Assembly: GCF_030463535.1 (NCBI RefSeq)
Contig: NC_132881.1
Location: forward strand, 6,368,026 to 6,432,025
Reading direction: 5' to 3'
From: Salminus brasiliensis
Lineage: Eukaryota > Chordata > Actinopteri > Characiformes > Bryconidae
Length of the DNA: 64,000 bases
Shown here one piece after another: positions 62,461-64,000 of this stretch. The notes under the pieces were generated by a model. That model saw only the letters and a list, made by a program, of their open reading frames with translations. It searched no databases and was not told the DNA's origin. A program made the translations under genes and the position numbers. Each line of letters opens with the position of its first letter. Within the stretch, counting starts at the first letter, position 1.

Positions 62461-64000
62461 CGTGTTTACTCGAAAACACATCTTGGTATGGATGAGGACT
62501 GTAATGGATTTGCAACTCTCATTCTTCAAGCAGAAAGCTTTTACTCCCACACTGCCCATGACATCATTAAACTATGATAGATATGCATCATCACGGCTCC
62601 CGCGCATAATTTATAGTTCTACTGGTGCTGTGACCCAGGTCAGCATCTTCTCTGATGCCATTCAGCCATGCAGCATGGGGAATTGAAGTGAGTCTCAGTT
62701 CTGACTACAGCACTCTGCACAGCACAGTCAGTGGGTAGATCAAGCATGCCACTGCCATACAGTGCATCGCATAATTAAAACATAATAGACATATATAATC
62801 CCTGCTCTTATATGTAATTTATAGGCGCATCAGCGCCCTTACACGGATGAGCATTGCCTCTGACGACATTCAGCCTTGTGGCCTGCTGCCACAAGGACAG
62901 ATAGGAGTTTGACTACAGCACTATGTGTCCTCTGCCAGCCTAGAGCGCAAGCCTATGGAAGAGCATGGAGAGTGCAATGGCTGCAGCTGTCTGAAGAATG
63001 GCAGCATGCATTGGCACAGCAGGCATTAAAGACCATCAACCTGAGATAAGCTTACATGTTTATTATATACAAGTTTATCACTGCTCCATAATTAGCCTCA
63101 TTCTCTCTTGGTGGGCAGGATGGCCCTGCCTCTCTTTCTCACGCCAAAGCAGTACTGTTACTGTCAGAAAACTTAATGCTGAACATCAAAATGATAAGAC
63201 CGCTTTCATGCAAGCTTCTCTAGATCACATAAAGAGTACCGCAGCTGATACATCACTGGACAGCTGAGCATGCTTGAAGAGCACTAATTAAAGGCCTTTT
63301 TTAAAGTAAAGGCCACTTTTATGGTAGGTGTAACAGATAAATGGGCAATGAGTGTAGGTCCCAGGTAGGTGTAACAAATAAACTAGCAAAAGTATAACAG
63401 GGTGTGATACGTCTGGACACATCACACTCTTGAACCACTAGTGGAGAAACAGCAGTAATTGTGGCCCTCCTATTATATCTCTTTTATTCTCATATCTTTT
63501 ATCCATTTTTCTTTACTGCCATCCCGTTACTTTGCTTCTTCTCTTTCATCCTCCCTCACAGTCAAATGTCCACTCACCACCCCCGCTTTCCAAAGCGTGA
63601 TTAATAAAGAGGAAGGGAGATAAACAGAGAGATGGTTCAATGCCAGCAAGGCTGCTCCTGTCAAAACATTATTTCATGTATCTGAGCTTTGCTTTTTAGC
63701 GCCAGCGTACTGCGGCTAGTGTCAGACCGCGCTCTCACACTGCTAATGGAGGGTTTGTTTAATTCCAGTATGAAGTGTCTGTTACAGAGCTGGAGTATCA
63801 CACTGCTAAATCAGAGCCACTGTTATCCAGTGTTAAGGTGGCAGAGGCAGGGCTATTTTTCACGTGGCTAATTTGGGACATTGTTAATGCTTGGCTCGCA
63901 TGGCTAGCGTGAAGCTTAACTCTAGCACTGCTAATGGCCACGTCCAAGTCTCCGCAGGACGCCCAGAGTAATGAGAGCTCAGGCAGCTGTGCCTCCCTCT
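62461..64000. other. Intronic stretch, no gene seen
   Basis: Short open frames only. CATTCAGCC-TG-AGCATG/GGCCTG words around 62660 and 62870 suggest a small old duplication. No exon or RNA gene recognised up to the window end. Confidence 0.45.

Larger units (their letters stand above)
52834..64000 (-). other. Upstream intron (partial) of the MDGA-family gene
   Basis: This interval follows from the gene direction. I searched the minus strand for the cysteine-rich first half of MAM, FN3 and Ig patterns and found none, so it is probably one long intron. Repeats inside are listed separately. The final 350 bases (63650-64000) are less AT-rich and may be conserved non-coding DNA. Confidence 0.55.

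Overview
This window looks like a piece of a ray-finned fish nuclear genome, most likely an ostariophysan (characin, catfish or electric-fish relative). It is AT-rich and mostly non-coding, with vertebrate-style splice sites, many long microsatellites, many Tc1/mariner remnants and an L2-type LINE. Several dispersed repeats resemble families I know from catfish and characin genomes. The taxonomic call is an inference from repeat content. No bacterial, organellar or viral genes are seen.

The only host gene I can support is on the minus strand. Two exons at 52703-52833 and 43435-43540 encode the second half of a MAM domain. They join in frame across consensus splice sites (phase 0) and the second exon ends in phase 1. 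A third exon at 21862-22013 begins in the matching phase and ends in a textbook GPI-anchor signal: a polar spacer, then about 20 hydrophobic residues, then a stop. MAM plus GPI anchor is the signature of the MDGA family, the Ig/fibronectin/MAM cell-surface proteins that bind neuroligins at synapses. I therefore read the window as the 3' end of an mdga gene. The Ig and FN3 exons and the first half of the MAM domain would lie beyond position 64000. Whether it is mdga1 or mdga2 is unresolved. A competing, weaker terminal exon with a compatible phase lies at 32270-32463.

Layout: 1-21861 is the region downstream of the gene. It holds a complete Passport-like Tc1 transposon (136-1730) with an intact 340-aa transposase, a 5'-truncated L2 LINE (about 11535-12600), several diverged duplications and a 20-copy, 36-bp minisatellite (17859-18578). 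22014-43434 is a large last intron with decayed Tc1 copies, palindromic MITEs and a 0.9-kb polypurine block. 43541-52702 is an intron rich in GA and CA tracts. 52834-64000 is upstream intron with further Tc1 remnants and microsatellites.

I found no clearly new biological system. The items most worth following up are the intact Tc1 transposon, the MDGA terminal-exon choice, the register-perfect minisatellite with a three-unit superstructure, the polypurine block, and a diverged duplicated non-coding unit near 5.4 and 8.7 kb.
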